Below are positions 6,552 to 14,414 of a stretch of DNA of 37,200 nt, in pieces. The position numbers were made by a program, and so were the translations under genes. The stretch covers positions 1 through 37,200 of the forward strand of contig DASZGL010000039.1 in assembly GCA_035938875.1 (NCBI GenBank), read 5' to 3'. The stretch comes from DASZGL01 sp035938875. Its GTDB lineage: Bacteria; Chloroflexota; Dormibacteria; Aeolococcales; Aeolococcaceae. The notes beneath the pieces were generated by a model, which made no database searches, had not been told where the DNA came from, and worked only from the letters and a program-made list of their open reading frames with translations. Each line of letters opens with the position of its first letter. The stretch's first letter is position 1.

Positions 6552-7537
6552 CCATGCTCGTCGGGCCCTACCTGCGCTTTCGCAATCCCGCGCAATGGGC
6601 CCGCGATCCGGCGGAGCACTACGCACGCAACCTCGACATCGCCGCGCTGGTCGACGAGCTCGGCTACGGCAGCGTCTGGCTCACCGAGCATCACTTCGTC
6701 GACGATGCCTACACGCCGTCGACCATGCCTGTCGCCGCCGCGATCGCCGCGCGGACCCGGCGAGTGCGCATCGGCACCAACGTGCTGTTGGCGCCCTTCC
6801 ACCACCCTGTGCGGTTGGCCGAGGACACATCGGTCGTCGATCTTCTCTCCGGCGGCCGGCTGGTCGTCGGCATCGGCAGCGGCTACCGGCCGCAGGAGTT
6901 CGCCGGCTACGGCATCGACCGTCGCCACCGCGGCGACCTGACCGACGAGGTCGTCGAGGTGCTGCTGCGCTGCTGGACCGAGGATCGCGTCAACCATGAG
7001 GGCCGATTCTTCCAGCTGCACGACGCGGCGGTGACGCCGAAGCCGCTGCAGCGGCCGTATCCGCCGCTGTACCTCGGCGGCGTCAACCCCCGTGCGCTTC
7101 GTCGCGCCGCCCGGCTCAGCGATGGACGTGTCGCCGGCGTGCCCAGCGCCGAGCTGCACCGGCTGTTGGTGCAGGAGATGGCCGCAACAGGGCGAGATCC
7201 GGCAGCCATCGGCTATATCCACCTGCTCTGGGTCTACGTCGGCGAGGACGACGACTCCGCCTGGCGCGAGGCCGGTGTCCACGCCGAATACGAGCATATG
7301 CACTACCGGCGCTGGTGGGCAGAGGTCGGCCGCGACGTCATGCGCGCGCCAACGCGCCAGCACTACATCATCGCCGGGCCGCAGACGGTGGTGCGCCGGG
7401 TGACGGAGTCGCTGGCCCGCGCCCCGGGGCGGATCGACCACCTGGTGCTCGGCATGGACCTCGCCGGTCTGTCCCCGTCCCTTCTCGAGGCGTCACTGCG
7501 CCGGTTCGCCTCCGAGGTCCTGCCGCACCTGCGCTGA
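6548..7537 (+). CDS. LLM-class flavin/F420-dependent oxidoreductase
   Basis: The product has 329 residues and is a bacterial luciferase-like monooxygenase/F420-dependent reductase of the TIM-barrel type. Typical features are the N-terminal strand and helix (IAALVDELGYGSVWLTEHHF), TRRVRIGTNVLLAPFHHPVRLAEDTSVVD, the phosphate-binding segment LSGGRLVVGIGSGY, FAGYGIDRR, and the C-terminal KPLQRPYPPLYLGG with GPQTVVRRVTE. The full family length is present. GTG 6548 overlaps the upstream TGA; ATG at 6554 (MLVGPYLRF) is an equally possible start. Substrate and cofactor (FMN or F420) cannot be decided from sequence. Coupling to two alpha/beta-barrel proteins suggests one small catabolic or detoxification unit. 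Confidence 0.92.
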   Translation: MTMLVGPYLRFRNPAQWARDPAEHYARNLDIAALVDELGYGSVWLTEHHFVDDAYTPSTMPVAAAIAARTRRVRIGTNVLLAPFHHPVRLAEDTSVVDLLSGGRLVVGIGSGYRPQEFAGYGIDRRHRGDLTDEVVEVLLRCWTEDRVNHEGRFFQLHDAAVTPKPLQRPYPPLYLGGVNPRALRRAARLSDGRVAGVPSAELHRLLVQEMAATGRDPAAIGYIHLLWVYVGEDDDSAWREAGVHAEYEHMHYRRWWAEVGRDVMRAPTRQHYIIAGPQTVVRRVTESLARAPGRIDHLVLGMDLAGLSPSLLEASLRRFASEVLPHLR

Positions 7538-7574
7538 CCGAGCCAAAGTGGCCTGGGGCGACGGCGCCAAGCCG

Positions 7575-7778
7575 CTACGCGGCGGCGCGGGGGATGGGCA
7601 CGACGGTGATGCGGCCGCTGGGGATCGCCCACGCCGTGCAGGCGATGGTGGCGTCGTCGTCCCAGAGCACGACGTCGTCAGACGCCGCGGTCTGCCGGTC
7701 GACCACGCCTGCGTAGCAGTAATCGACATCACCGTCATCATCGACGGCGATCAGCGGAGCGCTTCCGTATGGATGCAT
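7575..7778 (-). CDS. 67-residue acidic hypothetical protein
   Basis: This is a small protein starting MHPYGSAPLIAVDDDGDVDY, Asp-rich in its first half and ending GRITVVPIPRAAA. ATG 7778 is chosen over upstream in-frame starts because GGAG lies 8 bases before it; the upstream extension reads as basic, low-complexity sequence. Third codon positions are strongly G/C, as in neighbouring genes, which supports real coding. It converges with the LLM gene (37 bp between stops) and lies just downstream of the antiporter on the same strand. I recognise no family. The strand pattern could form a small beta-sheet domain. Confidence 0.55.
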   Translation of the reverse strand: MHPYGSAPLIAVDDDGDVDYCYAGVVDRQTAASDDVVLWDDDATIACTAWAIPSGRITVVPIPRAAA

Positions 7779-7891
7779 CTCAGATTCTCCAAAGGGTGCC
7801 GGACTGGGCTTCATGATCGTCCTGCCGCGTCGTCCGGGCATCGTGCGCGGTGACCAACGATCGCCGCAACGATCTTGGTCACCGAACGGCG

Positions 7892-9094
7892 TCAACCGCC
7901 CGTTGTCTGCTTCGAGCTTGCGGCCGCCGGCTTGGTCCCGCGGGCCAGTAGCAGCGAGCCGACGGTCGCCGGGATCAGCGTGAGCACGCCGGCGGCGACC
8001 AGCGCGGCGCCCTCCGCAGGGCTGAGGAGCTTGGTCGCCAGGCCCAGCGACGCGGCTGCCGCAGGCATGCCCAGTTGCGCCGACGCGGCCAGCCCGGTCG
8101 CCAGGTAGTTCTCGCGACCGGCGACGCGGGCTGCGACCACGTGGGTGACCACCGCCGCGGCTGCCAGTCCGATCGCCAGCAGGATGCGCGATGGCGACGA
8201 GAACAACGCGCGCAGGTCGAGCTCGGCGCCGAGCAGGACGAAGAAGATCGGCACGAAGAACCCGTTGGCCAGCCCGGTCAGCTGCACGGCGACGCGACCG
8301 GGCTCACGCAGCCGGACGATGACCATCCCCGCAAGAAAGCCGGCGACGAGTGTGCTCGCACCGGTGCGCTCTGCGATCGCCGAGAGTCCGACGAGCAGCA
8401 GCACCGATAGGCGTAGCTGCAGCGCCCAGCCGCGCTGCAGCGACTCGTCAGTGAGCTGACCAACCGGCCTGTGCGCACGGATCCTGGTGCACAACAGCAG
8501 CACGAGGACGCCGGCAGCGACGATGGCCGCGTCGCCGCCGAGAGCTTCGAAGACGTTCCCTGATCCCGCAAGCGTCAACGGCATGACCACGACCGTGACC
8601 GAGTCGGCGACGGCCACCCAGGCGATGAGCAGAGCGATGTTGTCGCCCGACAGCCCGCGTTCCTCGATGATGGGGAAGGCGACCGCCGCAGAGCTCCCCG
8701 CGATGAGCACGATCAAAAGCGTCGCGTGATTGAGGCCGACGCCCTTGTCGAGAAGGATCCCGGCGGGCACTGCGAGCAGGGCGACCAGCGCGAAGGCGAG
8801 GAGTCCGCGCACAAATCCCCGGCGGATCGACGGCGATCCGATGTCGACGTGCGTCCCCGCGGTCAGCATCAGCATCGAGAAGCCGATGGCTCGGAACACG
8901 GGCATCGGCTGCGAGGCGGCGTCGATGGCGGCAAAGCCCGTGTGACCGAGGATGACGCCGAGGGCGAGCTCTCCGATGACCACGGGGATGAGGCCGCGCC
9001 GCCCGAAGGCGAGGAACGGCCCGGCAAGCCCGGCCAGGAGGAGGATGGTGAGCTGGACGAACACGTTGGCGCCATGATCGCCCAAAAATTGCAC
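7892..9094 (-). CDS. CPA2-type cation/proton antiporter without a regulatory domain
   Basis: This is an integral membrane protein of 400 residues with about 12 hydrophobic segments. The family hallmarks are GELALGVILGHTGF near TM2, MLMLTAG, SSAAVAFPIIEERGL, and the FFVPIFFVLLGAELDLRAL segment near the C-terminus. It would exchange Na+ or K+ for H+ across the cytoplasmic membrane. The TM5 ion-site segment reads VAVADSVTVVV: one Asp (164) is present, but the preceding residue is Ala rather than the Asp of electrogenic NapA-type or the Gln of KefC-type members. The protein ends after the membrane domain, so there is no KTN/RCK module. GTG 9094 has GGGGG six bases upstream. It is head-to-head with the gene at 9097, with only two bases between the start codons. 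Confidence 0.9.
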   Translation of the reverse strand: MQFLGDHGANVFVQLTILLLAGLAGPFLAFGRRGLIPVVIGELALGVILGHTGFAAIDAASQPMPVFRAIGFSMLMLTAGTHVDIGSPSIRRGFVRGLLAFALVALLAVPAGILLDKGVGLNHATLLIVLIAGSSAAVAFPIIEERGLSGDNIALLIAWVAVADSVTVVVMPLTLAGSGNVFEALGGDAAIVAAGVLVLLLCTRIRAHRPVGQLTDESLQRGWALQLRLSVLLLVGLSAIAERTGASTLVAGFLAGMVIVRLREPGRVAVQLTGLANGFFVPIFFVLLGAELDLRALFSSPSRILLAIGLAAAAVVTHVVAARVAGRENYLATGLAASAQLGMPAAAASLGLATKLLSPAEGAALVAAGVLTLIPATVGSLLLARGTKPAAASSKQTTGG

Positions 9095-9096
9095 TC

Positions 9097-9327
9097 ATGA
9101 CCCCCGATCCAGGACTCTGCGCAACTTGCCGAATGTCACGTTTAGTACCCGGATCCCGGTCGCAGTTCTGGTTCTGCGCCAGGTCCGCCGTCGACCCGGC
9201 CTACCCGCGGTATCCAGCCCTGCCGGTGATCAGCTGCGCGGGGTACGAGGCGATGCCTCGCCCCGGTGGAGCCGACGACGAGAGCCGTGCAACTCCCGCG
9301 CCCGATGACGACGGCCCGCCCGCGTAG
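9097..9327 (+). CDS. Four-cysteine mini-protein (probable zinc-binding)
   Basis: This is a 76-residue protein starting MTPDPGLCATCRMSRLVPGS. Four cysteines (8, 11, 27, 47) in a CxxC-x15-C-x19-C arrangement, with the RS.FWFC...DP.YPRYPALPVISCAGYE pattern, match a widespread small uncharacterised family of high-GC bacteria that usually begins just before CxxC. The C-terminal 25 residues are low-complexity and acidic. Zinc binding is inference from the cysteine spacing. The ATG sits two bases from the divergent antiporter start, so its promoter must lie within the antiporter's 5' coding region or the transcript must be nearly leaderless. Confidence 0.7.
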   Translation: MTPDPGLCATCRMSRLVPGSRSQFWFCARSAVDPAYPRYPALPVISCAGYEAMPRPGGADDESRATPAPDDDGPPA

Positions 9328-9377
9328 ACTCGACGCCGCGACGCGATACCAGCCCCCGGGCGCAGGAGGAAGAGGCG

Positions 9378-10151
9378 ATGCCGGAGATCACCGAGTACAA
9401 GCCGGGCAACCCGATATGGATCGACCTGGGCACGTCCGACCTCGCCGGCGCGGTGACCTTCTACACGACGCTGTTCGGATGGAATGCCGAGGACATGGGA
9501 CCGGACTTCGGTCACTACACGATGATGTCCGTGCGCGGCAAGTACGTGTGCGCGGTGAGCCCGCTGATGGGTCCCGAGCAGCCGGTTGCATGGTCGACGT
9601 ACCTGTGCACCACCGACACCGATGAGACCGTGAAGAAGGTTAAGGCTGCCGGTGGCTCGGTCATCGCCGAACCGATGGAGGTGTCCACATCAGGCAAGCT
9701 CGCCGCGTTCCTCGATCCGACCGGCGCAGCGATTCTCACCTGGGAACCGCGCGACCACCCCGGAGCGCAGCTGGCGAACGAACCGAACACCTGGTCGTGG
9801 AGCGAGCTCTGGACGCGTGATGTCGACAAGGCAAAGGCGTTCTACGCCGCAGCTTTCGGCTTGGGCACGGAGGCGTTTGGCGACACATACACGATTTGGA
9901 CTGTCGACGGCCGCGGTGTCGGCGGCGTGATCACGATGCCAAGCGACGTTCCTGCCGAGGTGCCGGCGCACTGGGTCACGTACTTCTCGGTTGACGACTG
10001 CGACGCTGCGGCGAAGAAGGTCGGTGAGCTGGGCGGCAAGACGCTGACGCCACCGATGGACATCCCCACGGTCGGGCGCTTCGCCATCGTCGCCGATGGC
10101 CAGGGCGCGGCATTCGCGATCTTCAAGCCGGAGCCCCAAGCGGCGAGCTGA
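9378..10151 (+). CDS. Double-domain VOC (glyoxalase-like) protein, Rv0577-type
   Basis: This is a cytoplasmic protein of 257 residues made of two vicinal-oxygen-chelate domains. Domain 1 is at about 5-125 (PIWIDLGTSDLAGAVTFYTT ... FLDPTGAAILTWEP). Domain 2 is at about 130-253 (SWSELWTRDVDKAKAFYAAA ... IPTVGRFAIVADGQGAAFAI). The overall wording, especially N-terminal W-x-D-L-x-T/S-D, KAKAFY and DIP.VGRFA....QGA.F.. , resembles mycobacterial Rv0577 (CFP30B), a methylglyoxal-related or glyoxalase-like protein. An excellent Shine-Dalgarno (GGAGGAAGAGGCG then ATG) fixes the start. It appears to be a single-gene unit. The substrate is not known. Confidence 0.9.
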   Translation: MPEITEYKPGNPIWIDLGTSDLAGAVTFYTTLFGWNAEDMGPDFGHYTMMSVRGKYVCAVSPLMGPEQPVAWSTYLCTTDTDETVKKVKAAGGSVIAEPMEVSTSGKLAAFLDPTGAAILTWEPRDHPGAQLANEPNTWSWSELWTRDVDKAKAFYAAAFGLGTEAFGDTYTIWTVDGRGVGGVITMPSDVPAEVPAHWVTYFSVDDCDAAAKKVGELGGKTLTPPMDIPTVGRFAIVADGQGAAFAIFKPEPQAAS

Positions 10152-10284
10152 CCCCGCCGCTCACGGCGTCAGGCCTCGGTCGTTCCAGGGGCGCGCGCCT
10201 TGGCAGGCCGCAAGTTTCCTGCGCCCGTCGCGTTGAGCACTGGGAGGCGTCTGTGCACGCCCTCGACGACACGAGAGGAATCCA

Positions 10285-12231
10285 GTGAACCGTTCTCGCA
10301 TCTGTCAACTGGTCGCCGTCGGGGGCTTGATCGCGGCGTCGATCGGAGGCGTCACCCACGTCGCCACCGCCGCAACCCCACCGTCGGGAGCGGTCAACGC
10401 AGCGACACCCGTGGCGTCGTGGAGCGGATCGGGGATGGCCGGGGCGATCGCGCCCACCCGCCGCAACACCGGGTGCGCCGCGCTACCCACCGCCTGCGAC
10501 GACTACACCCTCAACATCGACCCCGGCACGGATCCGCTGGCCGGCGTCGTCGTCGATGTCAAGCCCAGCTCCGGTGCCCAGATGACGGTGCTGCTCTACG
10601 CGCCCGGTTGCGCCTCTGGTCCCACGGATGCCGGCTGCTACGCCATCGAGGGGACGAGCTTCTCGATGTACTCGCCGCCCAAGGGCGCCTACCTGCTGCG
10701 CACCGTCTGCACCCAGTGTCCAGCCACGAGCAGCTACGCGGCCACGGCAACGCTCAAGGACCTGCCCTCGGCGATCTCCCAGCCAGGGAACCAGTCGTTC
10801 GCGTGGTCGCAGCAACAGCTGGCTGCGTCCTCGTCCAACGGTGAGCCAGGCATCTCCGTCAACGACAAGGGCACCGTCATCGTCAACACCTTCGGTCCCA
10901 CGGTCTGGATATCGCAGGATAACGGCAAGACCTTCGGCCAGCCAAACGCGAACATCGACACCACCGGTTGCCCATCAGGCGACGCCGACGCTGTCGTCGA
11001 CAGCATCGGCACGCTGTACGCCGACAACCTCTGTCTCGGCGGTGGCACCAACCTCAGCTACACGTCGAAGGACGGCGGGGCAACGTGGAACGCCGACAAG
11101 AGCGGCCTGCCCTCGGCGGCGGGGACCGACAGCGACCGGCAGTGGTACGCGCTCGATCCCTTCCACCCCGGAACCCTCTACTTCTCGTACCACGACCTCC
11201 AGGGCCCCAACATCAACATGCTGAAGTCGACGGACTTCGGCTTGACCTTCACCCCGCTGACTCCGATCACCGTCGGCGCGGCGAATCAGACCGACACCGC
11301 GGCGGGCAACACCAGCGCCCGTCCCATCGTCGATCCCTCCGACCCGACGGGCAGCACCATCTTCGTCTTCTACACGTCGAACAGTGCGATCAACAGCGTC
11401 ACCGCGTCGCCGCTGTCGCAGGACTTCGACCTGCGCCAGATGAACCTGGCCCGCTCCGTCGACGGCGGCGCCACCTGGACCAACTACCTACTCAAGGACT
11501 TCGGCACCACCGGCGGCTTCGACAACACCGTCGCCCATGAGTTCACCTCACCCGCGGTGGACAAGGCGGGCAACGCCTACGTGGCCATCTCCGAGCGCCT
11601 CGGCAACGAGACCATGACCCACATCGAGCTGGTCGTGGTTCCCAAGTTCGCCGCCACCGCGCAGCCGGTGGTCAGCTCGATCACCCAGGTCGACCAGGGT
11701 GGCCTACTTGCCAACGTATTCCCCAGCATCGCCGCGGGCGACGCCGGCAACGTCGACATCACCTGGTACGGATCACCGTCGGCGGACAACAACAACCCGT
11801 CATCGCAGTGGTCGCAGATGTTCGCGCAGACCACCAACGGGCTCGCGACGACTCCGCTGTTCACCCAGAGCCGTGTGACCGGTGGCAAGCCGATGCACAC
11901 GGCGGACATCTGTCTCGCCGGGACGCTGTGCCTGCTCACCGGCGGCAACCGCAACCTCGCCGACTTCCAGACCGTGGCCGTCGACAAGTGCGGCGCGGCG
12001 CAGATGGTCTTCACGGATGACAGCGCCGGCGGAGGCACTACCCAGTTCTCCAAGCAGACCGCGGGGCGCGGCGTTTACAACAGCCCGCCGGCGGGATGCA
12101 CGGTTACCGGGGCACCCGGTGCTGTCGTTCCCGAGTCTCGCTACACGGCGGTGCTCGCCCCCGCAGGCGTGGCGGTCATCGCGCTGGTGATGACGTTCCG
12201 CCACCGTCGTCGGAGTCGCACAGCCGCCTAG
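10285..12231 (+). CDS. Secreted BNR-repeat (sialidase/sortilin-like propeller) protein with C-terminal membrane anchor
   Basis: The product has 648 residues. A Sec signal peptide (about 1-28, LVAVGGLIAASIGGVTHVATA) is followed by a jelly-roll-like N-terminal region (to about 155). A beta-propeller follows with BNR/Asp-box motifs SQDNGKTF (about 208), SKDGGATW (about 260), STDFGLTF (about 314) and SVDGGATW (about 391). The C-terminus is PESRYTAVLAPAGVAVIALVMTFRHRRRSRTAA: a short motif, one membrane span and an Arg cluster, like a tripartite sorting or stop-transfer signal, with no LPXTG. BNR repeats occur in sialidases, but I see no arginine-triad evidence for that activity, so an adhesive or other glycan-related role is equally possible. 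GTG 10285 is preceded by GAGAGGA with 5-base spacing. It is flanked by unrelated genes and converges with the MFS gene. Confidence 0.8.
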   Translation: MNRSRICQLVAVGGLIAASIGGVTHVATAATPPSGAVNAATPVASWSGSGMAGAIAPTRRNTGCAALPTACDDYTLNIDPGTDPLAGVVVDVKPSSGAQMTVLLYAPGCASGPTDAGCYAIEGTSFSMYSPPKGAYLLRTVCTQCPATSSYAATATLKDLPSAISQPGNQSFAWSQQQLAASSSNGEPGISVNDKGTVIVNTFGPTVWISQDNGKTFGQPNANIDTTGCPSGDADAVVDSIGTLYADNLCLGGGTNLSYTSKDGGATWNADKSGLPSAAGTDSDRQWYALDPFHPGTLYFSYHDLQGPNINMLKSTDFGLTFTPLTPITVGAANQTDTAAGNTSARPIVDPSDPTGSTIFVFYTSNSAINSVTASPLSQDFDLRQMNLARSVDGGATWTNYLLKDFGTTGGFDNTVAHEFTSPAVDKAGNAYVAISERLGNETMTHIELVVVPKFAATAQPVVSSITQVDQGGLLANVFPSIAAGDAGNVDITWYGSPSADNNNPSSQWSQMFAQTTNGLATTPLFTQSRVTGGKPMHTADICLAGTLCLLTGGNRNLADFQTVAVDKCGAAQMVFTDDSAGGGTTQFSKQTAGRGVYNSPPAGCTVTGAPGAVVPESRYTAVLAPAGVAVIALVMTFRHRRRSRTAA

Positions 12232-12248
12232 CCGATATCGCGCCGAGC

Positions 12249-13751
12249 TTACGCGGCGAGTGCCGCCGGCTCCACCTCCACGTCGATCCCTTCGACGTGC
12301 CGCCGTCGCACCATGAACCCGAGCACAACAACGCCTGAGGCGATCAGGAAGCCGGCCATGAGAAAGGCCAGCTGGAACCCGCTCACCAGCGCCGCGACAC
12401 GATCGGCTGCCAGCGGTGCGTGGCCCAATGCGCCGAGGTTCCCCGACGTCCGATTTGCAGCCAGCGTGGCGAGCAGGGCGAGTCCGAGCGCGCCACCGAC
12501 CTGCTGCGCGGTGTTGAGCAACCCGGAGGCCAGACCGGCATCGCTGGCGTCGACGCCGGTGGTGGCGATCAGCGTGATCGGCACGAACGTCAAGCCCATG
12601 CCGAGCGACATGGTGAGCAAGCCGGGCAGCAGACTGCCGAGGTACGTCCCGCCGACGGGCACACCGCTGAGCACGAACAGGCCCGTTGCCGCGAGGGTCA
12701 TGCCGCTCATGGCAACCGCGCGGACGCCGAAGCGCCGGATGAGCTGCTGCGAAAGGCCGGCGCCGAAGATGATGCCGGCGGTCACCGGGAGGAAGGCGAG
12801 CCCCGCCCGCAGCGGGCTGTAGCCGAGCACTCCCTGGACGTAGAGCGAGGCGAAGAAGAACATCGCGAACATGCCCGAGGCGACGAGCAGCATCACCAGG
12901 TCAGCGCCGGCAAGCGAGCGCGTGCGCAGGATTCCCAGACGGATCAGCGGGCTGCGATGGCGGGCTTCGATGACGAAGAAGCCGGCGAGCAGCAGAGCCG
13001 AGATCGAGAACAGTCCAAGTGATTGCGTCGATAGCCAGCCGGACGACTGCGCATTGACGACTGCGTACACCAGCACGAGCAATCCGGCGGTGATCGTCAC
13101 CGCGCCGCCGACGTCGATGCGACGGTCCGTACCCGGTGAGCGGCTCTCGGGGACGTAGCGTACCGAGAGGAGAAAGGCACCGATACCCACGGGGACGTTG
13201 ACGAAAAAGACCCACTGCCAGGACACCAGGTCGGTCAGCAGCCCGCCGAGGATGAGCCCCACGGCGCCGCCCCCGACGGCGACGGCGCTCCACACGCCCA
13301 GAGCCCGGGTGCGCTCGCGGCCGTCGGCAAAGGTGGTGGTGATGATCGACAGCGCTGCCGGCGAGACCAGGGCGCCACCGAGTCCTTGCAGGGCGCGTCC
13401 CGCGATCAGCACCCCGGACGACGTGGCGAGACCGTTGAGCAGCGACGCTACAGAGAACAGCGCAACGCCGATGAGGAACAGGCGCTGGCGGCCGAAGAGG
13501 TCGGCTGCCCGGCCGCCGAGCAGCAGGAAGCCGCCGAACGTGAGGGTGTACGCGTTGACCACCCACTGCAGGTTCTCCGGCGAGAAGTTCAACCCGCGCT
13601 GGATCGAGGGAAGGGCGACGTTCACGATCGTGGCGTCGAGCACCACCATGAACTGCGCCAGGCCGACGAGAACGAGGACCAGCCAGGGGCTGACCTTGCG
13701 GGGCGACGGCAGTGTCAGCCGGCGAGCGGCTTGGGGCAGCGGGATCGCCAT
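12249..13751 (-). CDS. DHA2-family (EmrB/QacA-type) MFS drug exporter
   Basis: This is a 14-segment drug:H+ antiporter of 500 residues. Motif D1 is in TM1 (LDATIVNVALPSIQ), motif A in loop 2-3 (GRAADLFGRQRLFLIG), motif B-like GRALQGLGGALV, motif C in TM5 (GGGAVGLILGGLLTDLVSW) and WVFFVNVPVG follow. These are all classic for the EmrB/QacA group that exports hydrophobic and cationic compounds. ATG 13751 is chosen because GGAG lies 6 bases upstream. The frame also allows a GTG at 13826 (525 residues), which would coincide with the predicted transcription start and so would be a leaderless alternative. It is divergent from a MarR gene with overlapping promoters, so repression by that regulator and relief by a drug ligand is the natural model. 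It converges with the BNR gene (17 bp). Confidence 0.92.
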   Translation of the reverse strand: MAIPLPQAARRLTLPSPRKVSPWLVLVLVGLAQFMVVLDATIVNVALPSIQRGLNFSPENLQWVVNAYTLTFGGFLLLGGRAADLFGRQRLFLIGVALFSVASLLNGLATSSGVLIAGRALQGLGGALVSPAALSIITTTFADGRERTRALGVWSAVAVGGGAVGLILGGLLTDLVSWQWVFFVNVPVGIGAFLLSVRYVPESRSPGTDRRIDVGGAVTITAGLLVLVYAVVNAQSSGWLSTQSLGLFSISALLLAGFFVIEARHRSPLIRLGILRTRSLAGADLVMLLVASGMFAMFFFASLYVQGVLGYSPLRAGLAFLPVTAGIIFGAGLSQQLIRRFGVRAVAMSGMTLAATGLFVLSGVPVGGTYLGSLLPGLLTMSLGMGLTFVPITLIATTGVDASDAGLASGLLNTAQQVGGALGLALLATLAANRTSGNLGALGHAPLAADRVAALVSGFQLAFLMAGFLIASGVVVLGFMVRRRHVEGIDVEVEPAALAA

Positions 13752-13831
13752 CAGGGTCTCCGATACCGGCCGCACCGCCACGGGCTCGAACGCCTGAGCG
13801 ACCCAACCGTTGATTTGATCAAGCACCCCGT

Positions 13832-13861
13832 AGCCTACGAAGAATCCCTTGAGCTTGTCAA
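13832..13861 (-). promoter_or_regulatory. Predicted promoter of the MFS exporter
   Basis: On the minus strand the -35 TTGACA (13856-13861) is consensus, the spacer is 18 bases, and the -10 TAGGCT (13832-13837) fits TANNNT. The predicted start of transcription is near 13826, giving a leader of about 75 bases to ATG 13751 or almost none to GTG 13826. The -35 hexamer overlaps that of the divergent marR promoter. Confidence 0.6.
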
Positions 13862-13884
13862 CTATCTACTTGGTCATGTATGCT
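13855..13884 (+). promoter_or_regulatory. Predicted leaderless promoter of the marR-like gene
   Basis: The -35 TTGTCA (13855-13860), an 18-base spacer and the -10 TATGCT (13879-13884) are followed by GGCGCC and then ATG at 13891. The six-base distance from -10 to ATG predicts transcription starting at the start codon itself, the leaderless arrangement common in high-GC Gram-positive bacteria. Confidence 0.6.
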
Positions 13885-13890
13885 GGCGCC

Positions 13891-14370
13891 ATGGGTGGAG
13901 GACCCTCGGCAGCTGGAGTGGGGGAGGCCGCGTCCCCGACTGCCCTGCAGAGCGAGGAACTCATCGCCGTCCTGGGGCAGCTCTTCAACCACGTCAAGGC
14001 TCACGTCGAGAGGGTGGTCGCGCCCTACGATCTGCCCCCGGCGTGCGCCAAAGCGCTGCACCTGATCGACGGGTCGATGTCGATGAAGGAGCTGGGCAAC
14101 CGCCTGGCGTGTGACGGGTCCTTCGTCACCTCCATCGCGGACACCCTCGAGGGCCACGACCTCGCCCGGCGTGAGATCGACGGCGAGGACCGCCGGATCA
14201 AGAACCTGGTGCTGACCGGGAAGGGGCTTGAGCTGCGGGCGCGGCTGGTCCGGGACCTCTTTTCGGACGACTTCCCGGGAGTTCGTCAGCTGGACGCGCA
14301 CGAGCGCGAGACCCTGCTGGCGCTGATGCGCAAGATGGTGGCGGGGGAGGACCGCGCGGCCGTCGGCTGA
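13891..14370 (+). CDS. MarR-family transcriptional regulator
   Basis: This is a winged-helix regulator of 159 residues. The N-terminal dimerisation helix is LQSEELIAVLGQLFNHVKAHVE. The helix-turn-helix is MSMKELGNRLACDGSFVTSIADTLEGHDLARRE, and the wing is IDGEDRRIKNLVLTGKGLEL, typical of MarR (DRR and LT..G). The C-terminal helices close the dimer. ATG 13891 is preferred over the upstream TTG 13849 because a -10 hexamer ends six bases before it, so 13849 would lie upstream of the transcript. It diverges from the DHA2 exporter and probably represses both genes from one site in the shared 139-bp gap. The ligand is unknown but likely a drug or phenolic compound exported by the neighbour. Confidence 0.9.
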   Translation: MGGGPSAAGVGEAASPTALQSEELIAVLGQLFNHVKAHVERVVAPYDLPPACAKALHLIDGSMSMKELGNRLACDGSFVTSIADTLEGHDLARREIDGEDRRIKNLVLTGKGLELRARLVRDLFSDDFPGVRQLDAHERETLLALMRKMVAGEDRAAVG

Positions 14371-14414
14371 TCAGCCGAGCGCAATTCGGCTGGCTAGGGC
14401 AAGATGGCCCTGAC

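Noticed and set aside
5514..6626. 370-codon minus-strand frame across the Dabb-like genes
   Set aside because: Low-complexity Arg/Gly/Asp-rich translation without motifs; the plus strand has coupled genes with recognisable folds.
6521..7441. 306-codon minus-strand frame opposite the LLM oxidoreductase
   Set aside because: It is a shadow of a clear LLM gene and has no coherent domain.
10285..12231. Calling the BNR protein a sialidase
   Set aside because: BNR/Asp boxes alone also occur in sortilin-like and other propellers; I could not identify the arginine triad and nucleophile Tyr/Glu pair.
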